DNA of 44,131 bases from Chloroflexota bacterium. Lineage in GTDB: Bacteria; Chloroflexota; Dehalococcoidia; GIF9; UBA5629. The position numbers and the translations under genes were made by a program. Shown one piece after another: positions 33,904 to 42,693 of this stretch. The stretch is from NCBI GenBank assembly GCA_016865895.1, contig VGNY01000005.1, forward strand, positions 1-44,131, in the 5' to 3' direction. The notes under the pieces were generated by a model, which saw nothing but the letters and a program-made list of their open reading frames with translations, had not been told where the DNA came from and ran no database searches. How positions within the stretch are numbered: the first letter of the stretch is position 1; every line of letters starts with the position of its first letter.

Positions 33904-34596
33904 TTAAAGCGATTGATAGACATCAATGTTACCAATATCAAGCCATAGCTCAGTGAAGGCATAGGCGTGGACTTCGTCTCTACCTACCAGGTGGGAGATG
34001 AAGCTACCCAGATTGTCCTTCTTGCCTTGAGCAGAATACTTAGACAGGAGGGGGAATATCCGAGGCGGGAGAATATAGCAAGCGGTAGCGATGAGGCTGG
34101 ACTTAGGTTGTGCCGGCTTCTCCTTAAATTCAGCTATCCTGTGCCCATCCAGCCGGACAACGCCAAATTGGCTGGCTTTGCTTTTGTCGCCGATGTCATA
34201 GACAGCCACCAGAGCGTTCTTGCCATTGTAAGCAGCGATGAACTGGCGAAGGTCAAACTCGAAGTAGTTGTCGCCGGCGATAACCAGAAGGTCATCAGCT
34301 ATGTTCTTGGTCTTAATCCAGTAATCCATTGAGCCTACAGCACCGAAAGTCTGCTCCTCGGTGAAAACCGGCTCAACACAAAGGTCCACCTCCCTAGTTA
34401 AGGTGCCTTGCCAGCGGCGAAAGTCGGCTTCAAACTTTTTATTGGTGTTGACCAGAATATCTATATCTTGTGGAATCTTACCCACAATGTGACTTATAAG
34501 TGGTTTGGTTTTGTATTCCAGCAATGCTTTCGCTCTGATGACGGTGAGCGGATAGAGCCTTGTTCCAAAGCCACTGGCAAGTATCAGGCTTTTCAT
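33904..34596 (-). CDS. Sugar-phosphate nucleotidyltransferase
   Basis: 230 aa from ATG 34596. It has the NTP-transferase Rossmann fold: start MKSLILASGFGTRLYPLT (usual GxGTRLxPLT), AKALLEYKTKPLI, VIAGDNYFEFDL (metal Asp) and EFKEKPAQP. It transfers NMP from an NTP to a sugar phosphate, making an activated sugar. It lacks the C-terminal left-handed helix of GlmU, and which sugar it uses is unclear. It is the third gene after plsY and the glycosyltransferase, so it may feed that enzyme. Confidence 0.88.
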   Translation of the reverse strand: MKSLILASGFGTRLYPLTVIRAKALLEYKTKPLISHIVGKIPQDIDILVNTNKKFEADFRRWQGTLTREVDLCVEPVFTEEQTFGAVGSMDYWIKTKNIADDLLVIAGDNYFEFDLRQFIAAYNGKNALVAVYDIGDKSKASQFGVVRLDGHRIAEFKEKPAQPKSSLIATACYILPPRIFPLLSKYSAQGKKDNLGSFISHLVGRDEVHAYAFTELWLDIGNIDVYQSL

Positions 34597-34652
34597 CTCA
34601 CAGCACCGGATTTTTGGGGGCACGACTAAAGGCGGGCTTGGCTATCCCGATT

Positions 34653-35804
34653 TTACTTGACACGTGATGTCTCGCCATATAGTCGCTCTTTCCAGCGGAT
34701 GCCCAACCCCACTGCCTGCCGCCAACAACCAAAAACGCCAGCAGCGAAAAAGAAAGAGAACCCGAGTGGATGCAGCAAAGTCGACAGAAGAGAGTTTCTA
34801 AAGTGACTGTCTACCAGCCAGCGCATGAACAGTATCATAGCTATCTGGAAGACTGCGATGTATCGCCAATCAGTGGGAGCCGCTGCCGAGAAGAAGCCAT
34901 TCAAAACCCAGTAGAACGGAGCCAGATAGAAGAAGAACCCAGCCGCCAACAACCCAACCAGTGCTACCGGCGATAACGCCGCCAATGAGTATATCCACCT
35001 GACTATTCCCTCCCACATCACTCCCAAACTCTGGTAGTTGCGAGTGCAAGTCACCGGCGACAAATCAATAGCGACATGCCGACCGCCATGCCGGACTGTC
35101 TCAACCCCCAGCCAGACATCTTCCAGAATTCTTGAGCTTACTGCCTCGTGCCCACCAATTCGCCAGTATTCTTCCCTGGGAAAGAGCATCAACTGACCGA
35201 TGGCCAGCGATGGCTTTGGCTCTTTGGAGCGTTGCAGCCACCACAGTGGTATCCAACTCATGATTATAAAATAATATGCCAGTGGCATCACTATTTTCTC
35301 AGCAAAAGTTCCAGATATCTGGCGGGGCAATCCGGAGAGCAACGAAGCTTTAGTCTCAATGGCCAGAGCCAGCACGCTGCGTATCATGTGCGGAACATGC
35401 ATGGTGTCAGCATCAACAAACAGCAGCCAGGAGCCATTAGCCCGTTCCGCAAGCTGATAGCAGGCGAAGGGCTTGCCCGCCCATTCCTCAGGAAGGTTGG
35501 CACCCTTTATCAACTGGATACGGTCATCCCTGGCTGCAAACTGGCTGACAACTTCAGCCGTCCTGTCCGTGGAATTATCATCCAGCACCAAAATCTCAAA
35601 GTTGGGGTAGTCCTGTAGCTGCAAAGATTTTAGGCAAGTCTTTATTTTGTTCTCTTCATTTCTTGCCGGGACAAGCACGGAGACGAGGGGCGCTGGCTCA
35701 GGTATTCTGGCATTGCGGTCTGGCCTTTTCAGCGCCCTCAAATTAAGGATTATATTAGTGGTAAAGAAAATCAAACAGACAGCAACTATTATCTGATAAA
35801 GCAT
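34653..35804 (-). CDS. Membrane family 2 glycosyltransferase
   Basis: 383 aa. One N-terminal helix (about 1-20), a GT-A domain with SVLVPARNEE, VLDDNSTDRT, LFVDADT (DxD metal site) and ILEDVWLG (usual ED catalytic segment) and then about four C-terminal membrane helices. The layout is like carotenoid- or lipid-glycosylating enzymes. The acceptor is probably a membrane lipid. It lies 12 bases downstream of plsY, so a glycolipid or polar-lipid role is plausible (inference). Confidence 0.88.
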   Translation of the reverse strand: MLYQIIVAVCLIFFTTNIILNLRALKRPDRNARIPEPAPLVSVLVPARNEENKIKTCLKSLQLQDYPNFEILVLDDNSTDRTAEVVSQFAARDDRIQLIKGANLPEEWAGKPFACYQLAERANGSWLLFVDADTMHVPHMIRSVLALAIETKASLLSGLPRQISGTFAEKIVMPLAYYFIIMSWIPLWWLQRSKEPKPSLAIGQLMLFPREEYWRIGGHEAVSSRILEDVWLGVETVRHGGRHVAIDLSPVTCTRNYQSLGVMWEGIVRWIYSLAALSPVALVGLLAAGFFFYLAPFYWVLNGFFSAAAPTDWRYIAVFQIAMILFMRWLVDSHFRNSLLSTLLHPLGFSFFFAAGVFGCWRQAVGLGIRWKERLYGETSRVK

Positions 35805-35816
35805 TGTCCAATCCTG

Positions 35817-36455
35817 CTAATGTCGACCTAAGTCTGCCGTCCTCCTACTTCGAAACCAACCACCAAGTTTTCCGCCAAGTCTGGGGGTGGTTTTCAACTC
35901 ATCAAAATACTTCACCACCAGTATTGCTATCACACTTATCATAAACAATGGCTCTAGCGAAATTCCCTTGGTAATTGCCAGGTAAATCAAAGAGGCCGTC
36001 ACGCCGAACATAACCCGCCAGGCATCAGGCTCTATGAAGAGAAAAGATAAAAGCATAAAAACAACAACTGAGATTACCATCTCGTGTTGAGGCAGTGCCA
36101 AAAGGACGCCCGCTATGACTGCCAGTGCCTTACCGCCTTGGAACCGAAGTAGAGGAGTGTAAGCATGTCCCAATATGGCACACAAACCTACCACCATCAC
36201 TACCACCATGGGAAGTTCGAAGTAATAATGCGCCAGAGCTACGAAGGGGACACCTTTCCCTATATCCAGAACCAGAGCCAAGACACCTGCTTTCCAACCT
36301 CCGGCCCGGAAGACATTGAACGCTCCGGGGTTGCCATCTCCATAGCGCCTTATGTCCTTGCCCAGCAACCACTTCCCAACCCACACCGAAAAGGGGCAGG
36401 CAGCCAACCAGAAAGCCGCTACAGCCAGTAATGCCGAATAACAAGATATTTCCAC
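35817..36455 (-). CDS. plsY: Glycerol-3-phosphate acyltransferase PlsY
   Basis: 212 aa from GTG 36455. The open frame extends to a TTG at 36503, but that sits at the predicted transcription start. It acylates glycerol 3-phosphate with acyl phosphate, the first step of bacterial phospholipid synthesis. Motifs: VGKWLLGKDIRRYGDGNPG (usual GSGNxGATN), DIGKGVPFVAL and LGHAYTPLLRFQGGKALA (usual GHxFPxxxxFKGGKGVA). Five or more membrane helices. It leads a minus-strand operon with the glycosyltransferase and nucleotidyltransferase. The active loops deviate slightly from the family norm (PGAFN, GGKALA). Confidence 0.88.
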   Translation of the reverse strand: MEISCYSALLAVAAFWLAACPFSVWVGKWLLGKDIRRYGDGNPGAFNVFRAGGWKAGVLALVLDIGKGVPFVALAHYYFELPMVVVMVVGLCAILGHAYTPLLRFQGGKALAVIAGVLLALPQHEMVISVVVFMLLSFLFIEPDAWRVMFGVTASLIYLAITKGISLEPLFMISVIAILVVKYFDELKTTPRLGGKLGGWFRSRRTADLGRH

Positions 36456-36508
36456 TCTACTGATAACCCCCCGGCTACATGTGTGTCTTACCTCGTATTG
36501 CAAGGTAT

Positions 36509-36537
36509 AGCATAAACCATCGCCCCCCTCCTGTCAA
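36509..36537 (-). promoter_or_regulatory. Promoter of the plsY operon
   Basis: On the minus strand TTGACA (36537-36532), a 17-bp spacer and TATGCT (36514-36509); start near 36502. Confidence 0.75.
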
Positions 36538-36554
36538 TAAGCATAGGTCTCCAT

Positions 36555-36992
36555 CTATCTCAATAGCTGTTCAACAATCTCCGCTGCATCCCGGACGAAT
36601 TTGAGGCAACGGGTGTCACGGAGTTTCTTCTCCACAAAAGCCTTCCGCCCTTCCGGGATGCTTATATCACAGCCGAGCAATTCTCTGCAAACAATTGACC
36701 CGTTTTGAGACTTGAACCTGTCCACAAACTCCTTCACCAGTTCATTTGTATTTTCGTGTGACTGTGTATCCTGAACTACTGTTCGACCATGTTTAAGGCC
36801 TATGACCATAAACGCTCCGGTTACTGCTCCGCATGTTTCGCCCATCCGACCCATCCCACCTCCAAAAGCAGCACTGACTTTCAGGGCAGTTTCACGGTCA
36901 AGACCAAACTGCCCACCGTATGTTGAAAGCAGCGCCTGAGAACACATAAAGCCTTCACGAAAGCAGGAGACAGCTTCTTCAACTCTGCTCAT
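36555..36992 (-). CDS. C_GCAxxG_C_C family redox protein
   Basis: 145 aa from ATG 36992. It is named after its cysteine pattern: CFREGFMCSQALL, then GETCGAVTGAFMVIG (GCAxxG position, here CGAVTG), then VCRELLGCDI and a late DTRCLKFVRDAAEI. The first block has the glycine-rich SAAFGGGMGRMG. The family is thought to bind a metal or FeS centre; its role is unknown. The start at 37055 is in frame but passes through an E-type repeat fragment, so the later ATG is preferred. Confidence 0.85.
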   Translation of the reverse strand: MSRVEEAVSCFREGFMCSQALLSTYGGQFGLDRETALKVSAAFGGGMGRMGETCGAVTGAFMVIGLKHGRTVVQDTQSHENTNELVKEFVDRFKSQNGSIVCRELLGCDISIPEGRKAFVEKKLRDTRCLKFVRDAAEIVEQLLR

Positions 36993-37104
36993 ATTGCATC
37001 CAAATTCTTTCCCTCCAAGGGAGAGGCCTCGGTTAGATGGGAGCATCTGCTTCAATCGTGCCTAGAGCAGATATTCTAGGCATATCCCGTTTTTATATCA
37101 ATCG

Positions 37105-38034
37105 TTACTGTCGGTTCTTGCCTTGAGCTTTGGGCGGTATTCTGGATTCACAAGGCACCTTTGTCTGGCATAGCCCACAGGCTGGATAATGGCCTATATA
37201 GACGTCGTCCCTCCTCAGCTTCTTGAGAATCTCTTTTTGCTTAACAAACAGGAACTCTCGACACTTATTCTTATCATGTCCCTGCTCGCTAATAGCATCA
37301 GCAGGGCATCTCTCTATACAACGTCGGCATGAGCCGTCCCAATAGAAAAGACAGTTTGCCCGATAATTCTCGTAGTCTCTAGGGTTGGGTGGCAGCTTCA
37401 CATCAGTTACCACGCTACCGCAGCGCATGGCGATTCCCTTGGGAGTAATCAGGCCATCGCTGAGACTGAAGGTCCCCAAGCCGGCAGCATAGGCAATATG
37501 CCTCTGCGACCAGTTAGATGCCAGACCGCTGGCAAAGTCCTTCCAGCCAAAGAAATCAGCTATCTCCGGGGCTAGTGCCTGGCAGCCCAGGCCTTCCAGC
37601 AGAGATACTATGTGGCGAGATAATTCATTGATGAAGTCCTGACCAAGAAAGCGCGTGTGGTTCCATCTGGGCGAGGCAATGAGGGTTTCACGGCGGTTAC
37701 TGAGACGGGTCTTGTAAGTGGCCGGTAAGACAAAAGATATTACACTCACATTTGCCGGACACTTCTCCTTACCTTTCTTCGGCTTAAGGTGCTTTTCCAG
37801 AGCTTCCCGAGGCGTAAGATGAAAGTCGCCCATTATCGCTTTATAATCCTGAAAGATAGCATCATCGCCATCGGCAAAGCCGACTAATGGCTCACCAAAA
37901 ATGCGGTCGCTCCCGAAAGCCTGATGTCGATTTCTCGGGCTTCGGGCGACATATTTTTTAATCGCCTTCTCAATAAACGCAGCCGAGTTTGCCTCAAATA
38001 GTTCTCGATTCAGGCTGTCCTTAGAAGATGTCAT
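37105..38034 (-). CDS. QueG/reductive-dehalogenase-like iron-sulfur protein
   Basis: 309 aa. The C-terminal domain carries CRRCIERCPADAI with a following KC, and CGLCQTKVPC, enough for two 4Fe-4S clusters. Upstream is the segment HIAYAAGLGTFSLSDGLITP with GIAMRCGSVVTDVKL, typical of the corrinoid-binding core shared by epoxyqueuosine reductase (QueG) and reductive dehalogenases. The N-terminal 90 residues are divergent and no Tat signal is present, so it is cytoplasmic and not a respiratory RdhA. True QueG activity is uncertain. Confidence 0.82.
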   Translation of the reverse strand: MTSSKDSLNRELFEANSAAFIEKAIKKYVARSPRNRHQAFGSDRIFGEPLVGFADGDDAIFQDYKAIMGDFHLTPREALEKHLKPKKGKEKCPANVSVISFVLPATYKTRLSNRRETLIASPRWNHTRFLGQDFINELSRHIVSLLEGLGCQALAPEIADFFGWKDFASGLASNWSQRHIAYAAGLGTFSLSDGLITPKGIAMRCGSVVTDVKLPPNPRDYENYRANCLFYWDGSCRRCIERCPADAISEQGHDKNKCREFLFVKQKEILKKLRRDDVYIGHYPACGLCQTKVPCESRIPPKAQGKNRQ

Positions 38035-38097
38035 ATACCTGACCCCTCACAGAACTCAGAATAGTAAGGCGAGTGTTGTAATGTATCCAGCGAGGTC

Positions 38098-38103
38098 ATT
38101 ATA
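38098..38103 (-). promoter_or_regulatory. Probable -10 box for the QueG-like gene
   Basis: TATAAT on the minus strand, about 64 bases before the start codon. The nearest TTGACA is only 11 bp away, too close, so the -35 is weak (TTTTGA at 17 bp). Confidence 0.45.
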
Positions 38104-38151
38104 CACCTAAGAAATGTCAATCAAAATTCAACAGGCCTCGCTAATAACCCA

Positions 38152-38883
38152 TCAATGCAGTACCTTGCTCAGGAATAGTTTCGTTCGCTCGTTGTTGGGT
38201 GATGCGAACAATTTGTCGGGTGTGCCCTCTTCGATGATTTGTCCCTCATCCATGAAGATGACGCGGTTGGCAGCAGCACGTGCAAACCCCATCTCGTGCG
38301 AGACCACCACCATAGTCATACCCTCATTAGCCAGCGCTAACATTACATCTAAAACTTCTTTAATCATCTCAGGGTCAAGCGCGCTGGTTGGCTCGTCAAA
38401 TAACATTATCCTGGGATTCATCGCTAGAGCCCGAGCAATTGCCACGCGCTGCTGTTGCCCACCAGAAAGTTGTGCGGGATAATTCTTGGCTTTTTCTGGA
38501 ATGCCCACTTTGGTCAAGAGGTCAAGAGCGATTTTACGGCATTCTTCTTTGGAACGTTTACGTACCACACGCTGAGCCAAGCAGATATTTTCCATCACCA
38601 TCAAATGAGCAAATAAGTTAAACGATTGGAATACCATGCCTACTTCACAGCGAACAGCGTTTATGTTCTCTGCACTGTCCAAAGGAATACTATCAACCAC
38701 AATTTTGCCTGCATCATATTCCTCAAGACGATTGATGCAGCGTAGCAGGGTAGATTTTCCTGACCCCGATGGTCCAACGACAACAACAACCTCACCTTTA
38801 TACACATCAAGATTTACTCCACACAATGCATGAACCTTGCCAAAGTGCTTATGAACATTCTCAACGTGGATAATTGGCTCCAT
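38152..38883 (-). CDS. glnQ: Polar amino-acid ABC transporter, ATPase
   Basis: 243 aa. Complete ABC ATPase: Walker [11 protein letters not shown]-loop VFQSFNLF, signature LSGGQQQR, Walker [13 protein letters not shown] and H-loop VSHEMGFA. It is the GlnQ/HisP class by its length and by the [11 protein letters not shown] segment. It lies 6 bases downstream of the permease gene and powers import of an amino acid. Confidence 0.95.
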   Translation of the reverse strand: MEPIIHVENVHKHFGKVHALCGVNLDVYKGEVVVVVGPSGSGKSTLLRCINRLEEYDAGKIVVDSIPLDSAENINAVRCEVGMVFQSFNLFAHLMVMENICLAQRVVRKRSKEECRKIALDLLTKVGIPEKAKNYPAQLSGGQQQRVAIARALAMNPRIMLFDEPTSALDPEMIKEVLDVMLALANEGMTMVVVSHEMGFARAAANRVIFMDEGQIIEEGTPDKLFASPNNERTKLFLSKVLH

Positions 38884-38889
38884 AATTCC

Positions 38890-39717
38890 CTATCTTTCAA
38901 AGCGAGACTTTTTCTCGGCCCAGGCTACCATACGAGCTGAAAATAAAGTCATTACCAGATACAACAAGGCTACCATTGTCCAAACCTCAATAGGATTAAA
39001 ATGTGTGGCCATGAATTCGCGCCCCCGTCGGGTCATATCTGCCACAGCCACCACACTGACAAGGGAAGAATCTTTGAGCAAAGCGATAAACTCATTGCCT
39101 ACTGGCGGTAAAATCACACGGAACGCCTGAGGCAAGACCACATATCGCATGGTCTGTACGTACGACATACCAAGGCTACGAGCAGCTTCTACCTGCCCCT
39201 TGGGAACACTCTGGATGCCAGCACGATAAATCTCACTCATATAAGCTCCGTAGCAAACTACCAGCCCGACGACAGCGATGAAAATTGCATTCACTTGATA
39301 GTTAGCCAAGGTAGAGATATTAAGCCAGCGGCCTATCTGCTGGATTACCACCGGGAAAGCAAAATACCACCAGATTAACTGTACCAGGAGAGGAATGCCC
39401 CTTACCAACTCAACATAGAGCGATGAAATGCCATAAACAATCCGATTTTGTGACAGCCGCCCCAGGCCCCCAAACATGCCTACAATCAAAGTAAATATAA
39501 ACGCCGTTACGGTGACCAAAACGGTTACCACAAGGCCATCGCGCACGAAAAGCAAAATGTTCCAAAAAGGGTCCGATTTTGCCACAATCAACAGTACTGC
39601 CAACCCAACCACCAACACCACCAACCACCACCAAGCGTCAATACGAGCGCTCGGCCCAGCACTAGGGATGTTGACTGGCTCTTTTTCTGTAGGTGTGGAT
39701 TTTGGCCGTAACTCCAT
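38890..39717 (-). CDS. Polar amino-acid ABC transporter, permease
   Basis: 275 aa. HisM/GlnP type: an N-terminal extension with one extra helix (WWWLVVLVVGLAVLLIVA) and about five further helices. The EAA loop reads VEAARSLGMSYVQTMRYVVL, and LVRGIPLLVQL is the family's entry segment. Probably forms a homodimer in the membrane. Confidence 0.95.
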   Translation of the reverse strand: MELRPKSTPTEKEPVNIPSAGPSARIDAWWWLVVLVVGLAVLLIVAKSDPFWNILLFVRDGLVVTVLVTVTAFIFTLIVGMFGGLGRLSQNRIVYGISSLYVELVRGIPLLVQLIWWYFAFPVVIQQIGRWLNISTLANYQVNAIFIAVVGLVVCYGAYMSEIYRAGIQSVPKGQVEAARSLGMSYVQTMRYVVLPQAFRVILPPVGNEFIALLKDSSLVSVVAVADMTRRGREFMATHFNPIEVWTMVALLYLVMTLFSARMVAWAEKKSRFER

Positions 39718-39779
39718 ACGACCTCTCGAAATAGACCACGAGGTCCCTAGAAATATACTAAAATTTAACTTTCAGCTGC

Positions 39780-40526
39780 TTATTGACCTGAAAGCCATTT
39801 CTTGGTTAATTTTTCAATTAACCCTTCATCTTGGACAGCTTTAAGCCCTGCGTTGATTTTCGCCAACAACTCTGGCTTGGTCTTGCAGACAGCAATCCCG
39901 TAATATTCCTCTGTAAAGATATCGCCAACCGCCTTCAGTTTATCAGGGTTTTTGCCAACATATCCCAAAGCGAGGGGATTATCGGCGACAACCGCATCAA
40001 TCTGTCCATTCATTAAATCCTGAAATGCCAAACCAATATCATCATAAGTCTTCAGAGTGACATCTTTCATTTCACCCACTTCTATAGCGCCGGTTGTCCC
40101 AATTTGGGCACCAACACGCTTACCTGTTAGATTCTCTTTACCCTTGATATCTGTATTATCTTTGCGGACTGTGACAATCTGCCCAGCTCCGAAGTAGGGA
40201 TTAGAGAAAAGCATGTCCTTCTTGCGCTCTTCGGTGATTGTAATGGATGAAATAGCAGCATCGTATTGGCATTGCGCAATCCCAGCCAGAAGTGGGTCAA
40301 ATCCCACGTTTACATATTTAATCTCTAAGCCCGCTTTTTCGGCGATTGCGTTTAAAACGTCAATATCAAACCCTTCAATCTTCTTGGTTTTCTCATTCAC
40401 ATACTCGAAGGGTGGCCAGGTGGCATCTGTAGCCACAAGGACCGCTGTTGCCTTCGGGGCACAGCCAGGCAGCACCAGACTCACCGCTAACATCCCCACA
40501 AGGATACACCAAAACAGACGCTTCAT
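39780..40526 (-). CDS. Polar amino-acid ABC transporter, substrate-binding lipoprotein
   Basis: 248 aa. Lipobox LPGC (Cys22), then the SBP family 3 fold: DATWPPFEYVNEKTKKIEGF, FDIDVLNAIAEK, the binding-site region ISSITITEERKKDMLFSNPY and DAVVADNPLAL. The pattern fits glutamine, glutamate, histidine or arginine; the exact amino acid cannot be told from sequence. GGAGGT precedes ATG 40526. First gene of the transporter operon. Confidence 0.95.
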   Translation of the reverse strand: MKRLFWCILVGMLAVSLVLPGCAPKATAVLVATDATWPPFEYVNEKTKKIEGFDIDVLNAIAEKAGLEIKYVNVGFDPLLAGIAQCQYDAAISSITITEERKKDMLFSNPYFGAGQIVTVRKDNTDIKGKENLTGKRVGAQIGTTGAIEVGEMKDVTLKTYDDIGLAFQDLMNGQIDAVVADNPLALGYVGKNPDKLKAVGDIFTEEYYGIAVCKTKPELLAKINAGLKAVQDEGLIEKLTKKWLSGQ

Positions 40527-40861
40527 TTCTTTCTTACCTCCTCTCTTTCTTTATTTTTCTGCTTAATCACTTGGCTTCTAGCCAAAAAGACCGTAGGCCA
40601 GAATTTCCTGCCATTCCCATGCGTTTAAATTTGGATTATGGTTGTCAAAGGCGTTTTTTGATTATCTGTCCTCACCCCCTTTTTACAGTTTTTCATAAGT
40701 CTACAATAATCAAGCGACGATGTCTATGCCTCCACTTCAGGTCGCCACTTCAGGGGGTGTTCTCGTACTGCGCTTTTTATTCAGATGTGGTGGTGAGGAT
40801 AAAGCCTCAGATTAGGTTCTATCAGCGGCTGTTCCGAAAAGCTAGAAAAGAATGCTAAAGG
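40527..40861. other. Divergent intergenic region, ABC operon / sugar kinase
   Basis: 335 bases with no gene. A perfect palindrome TTGGCT-TCT-AGCCAA (40571-40585) lies 45 bases before the ABC operon start and could be an operator. A TTGACA on the minus strand (40648-40643) lacks a good -10. A weak A-type fragment (GTGGTGAGGATAAAGCCTCA) lies near 40787-40810. Confidence 0.4.
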
Positions 40862-40870
40862 TGGTATAAT
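40862..40870 (+). promoter_or_regulatory. Extended -10 promoter (TGGTATAAT) of the kinase/RuBisCO-like operon
   Basis: TG-G-TATAAT is a full-consensus extended -10, with start near 40877 and ATG 40891. No Shine-Dalgarno is obvious in the 14-nt leader. Confidence 0.75.
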
Positions 40871-40890
40871 AAGCTCTGGCGTACAGATAA

Positions 40891-42432
40891 ATGGCCAAGT
40901 ACATAATCGCCCATGATGTGGGCACAAGTGGCAATAAGGCAGTTCTGGTAGATGCCGAGGGGCGCGTCCACGGCAAATGCTTCGAACCTTATCAGACCTA
41001 CTACCCCAACCCCGGTTGGGCGGAGCAGGAGCCTGCAGACTGGTGGAACGCAATCACGCGGACGACAAAGCTTCTTCTTCAGCAGGCTGGGGTGTCACCA
41101 GGCGATGTTTTATGCATCACCTATGCCACACAGATGTTGGGCATCATTCCTATGGATTCGCGGGAAGGATTGCTAAGGCGCGCCATAATCTGGCTTGACA
41201 ACAGGGCTTGCGAGCAGGCGGAGCGGTTGATGAGAAAATTCCTGGGCCCTCGTGTTTTCGCGCTGATTGCCGGGGCTACATTAGGTGGCAAGGATGGCCT
41301 GCCGAAATTGCTCTGGCTAAAGGGGGAGGAACCTGACATTTATAACAAGATGTGCTGCTTTCTTGATGTCGCCGGTTATCTCTTCTGCCGCAGCACTGGC
41401 AACATGGTTATAGAATGGACTGGCGCCTCTGTCTTTGGACTTGACCTCAAAAAGAAGGTATGGCTTAATAGCATATTTCGCTATATTGGACTTGACCCGG
41501 CGAAGTTTCCTCCCCTGGTGCGGCCTATTGATAAAGTCGGAGAGTTAACGCGTGAAGCAGCCGCTGACTGTGGCTTGCTGCAGGGCACGCCGGTTATCGC
41601 CGGTGCCGGGGATGCTCCATGTGCCGCTGTAGGCTCTGGTGCTGTAGGTGAGGGCGAAGGTCATGTCTATCTCGGCATATCCGGATGGGTAGGCGTAGTC
41701 ACAGAACGTATATTGCAGGGCAAATGTGGAGCAGCCACGATTCACTCGGCTGACCCGAGTAAGACATTTCTATTTGCCGAAACGGAAGCTGCCGGTGGTT
41801 GTATCCAGTGGATTGCCAACGAGTTCTACAAAGTTGAAAAGAAGGACCCGAAAATCCCCAATGTCTATGCTCTTATGGATGATGAGGTTGCTAAAATCCC
41901 ACCGGGTTCCAATTACCTGCTCTTTACCCCCTGGATTTACGGAGAGAGAGCCCCTATAGACGACTGCTATGTTCGCGCCACCTTTCTCAACTTGAGTGCC
42001 GAGCATACACGCGAGGACATGCTGCGTGCTGTCTATGAGGGTGTGGCTTATAATATCAGATGGATAGTGGATATTGTGGAGAAGGAATTTAAATTCCCTC
42101 TACCACATCTCAGAGTGATAGGTGGTGGTGCCAAGGGCAAGCCCTGGATGCAGATTTTAGCTGATGTCACGCACAGAAAGGTTGAGACTGTCTGTGACCC
42201 GCAGGAGGCAGGGGCAGTAGGGGCAGCGTTGGTGGCAGCAGTTGGTCTTGGCATTTACCCAGATTTTGAATCGCTGAGGAAGGTGGTTAAGGTTGAGGCA
42301 GTGTTTGAGCCGCATCCGGAGAATGCGGAGATTTATGACTCGCTGTTTCATTCGTATCAAGAGGTTTATAGTAACCTGCGTGGTTTCTATAGGAGACTTA
42401 ATGAAAAGAGATTCACTGAAGCAGGCCCATGA
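40891..42432 (+). CDS. FGGY-family sugar kinase, xylulokinase-like
   Basis: 513 aa. The two actin-like domains of FGGY kinases are intact: phosphate-1 motif DVGTSGNKAVL, the substrate segment NPGWAEQEPADWW, WLDNRACEQAE, the catalytic Asp in AGAGDAPCAAVGSG (about residue 241), and the adenosine motif GGGAKGKPWMQILADV. It phosphorylates a sugar or sugar acid with ATP. It is closest to xylulokinase-like members, but residues of the sugar pocket (WTGAS, TPWIYGERAP) do not allow an exact substrate call. The partner gene is a RuBisCO-like protein, so the product may be its substrate or precursor. Confidence 0.9.
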   Translation: MAKYIIAHDVGTSGNKAVLVDAEGRVHGKCFEPYQTYYPNPGWAEQEPADWWNAITRTTKLLLQQAGVSPGDVLCITYATQMLGIIPMDSREGLLRRAIIWLDNRACEQAERLMRKFLGPRVFALIAGATLGGKDGLPKLLWLKGEEPDIYNKMCCFLDVAGYLFCRSTGNMVIEWTGASVFGLDLKKKVWLNSIFRYIGLDPAKFPPLVRPIDKVGELTREAAADCGLLQGTPVIAGAGDAPCAAVGSGAVGEGEGHVYLGISGWVGVVTERILQGKCGAATIHSADPSKTFLFAETEAAGGCIQWIANEFYKVEKKDPKIPNVYALMDDEVAKIPPGSNYLLFTPWIYGERAPIDDCYVRATFLNLSAEHTREDMLRAVYEGVAYNIRWIVDIVEKEFKFPLPHLRVIGGGAKGKPWMQILADVTHRKVETVCDPQEAGAVGAALVAAVGLGIYPDFESLRKVVKVEAVFEPHPENAEIYDSLFHSYQEVYSNLRGFYRRLNEKRFTEAGP

Positions 42433-42444
42433 AGGAGGTGTCTA

Positions 42445-42679
42445 TCAACTCCCGCCAGTCATTGCGAGCCCCTCGCTTTTTGTCACTCTGAAAGTAGCGA
42501 AGAATCTCCATTTATCTCTCCCTCCGAGATTCTTCGGTCGTCCCGATTCCATCGGGACTCCTTCAGAATGACAGAGAAGGCAACCGGGATTGCTACGGCA
42601 CTCCGTGCCTAGCAATGACAGAATAAAAAGGGCTCCTCACGATGACAAACGAGGTAATTATTGAACAATCTGAATTCTC
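42445..42679. repeat. B-type repeat element inserted between kinase and RuBisCO-like genes
   Basis: Inverted GTCATTGCGAG / GTCACTCTGAAAG / GAGATTCTTCGGTC / CAGAATGACAG / GCAATGACAG units with a TCCCGATTCCATCGGGA palindrome. The block is bounded by a 13-bp direct repeat, AAGGAGGTGTCTA, at 42432-42444 and 42680-42692. Confidence 0.75.
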
Positions 42680-42693
42680 AAGGAGGTGTCTAG

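Noticed and set aside
37105-38034. Respiratory reductive dehalogenase RdhA
   Set aside because: It is too short, has no Tat signal and no RdhB membrane-anchor gene is adjacent.
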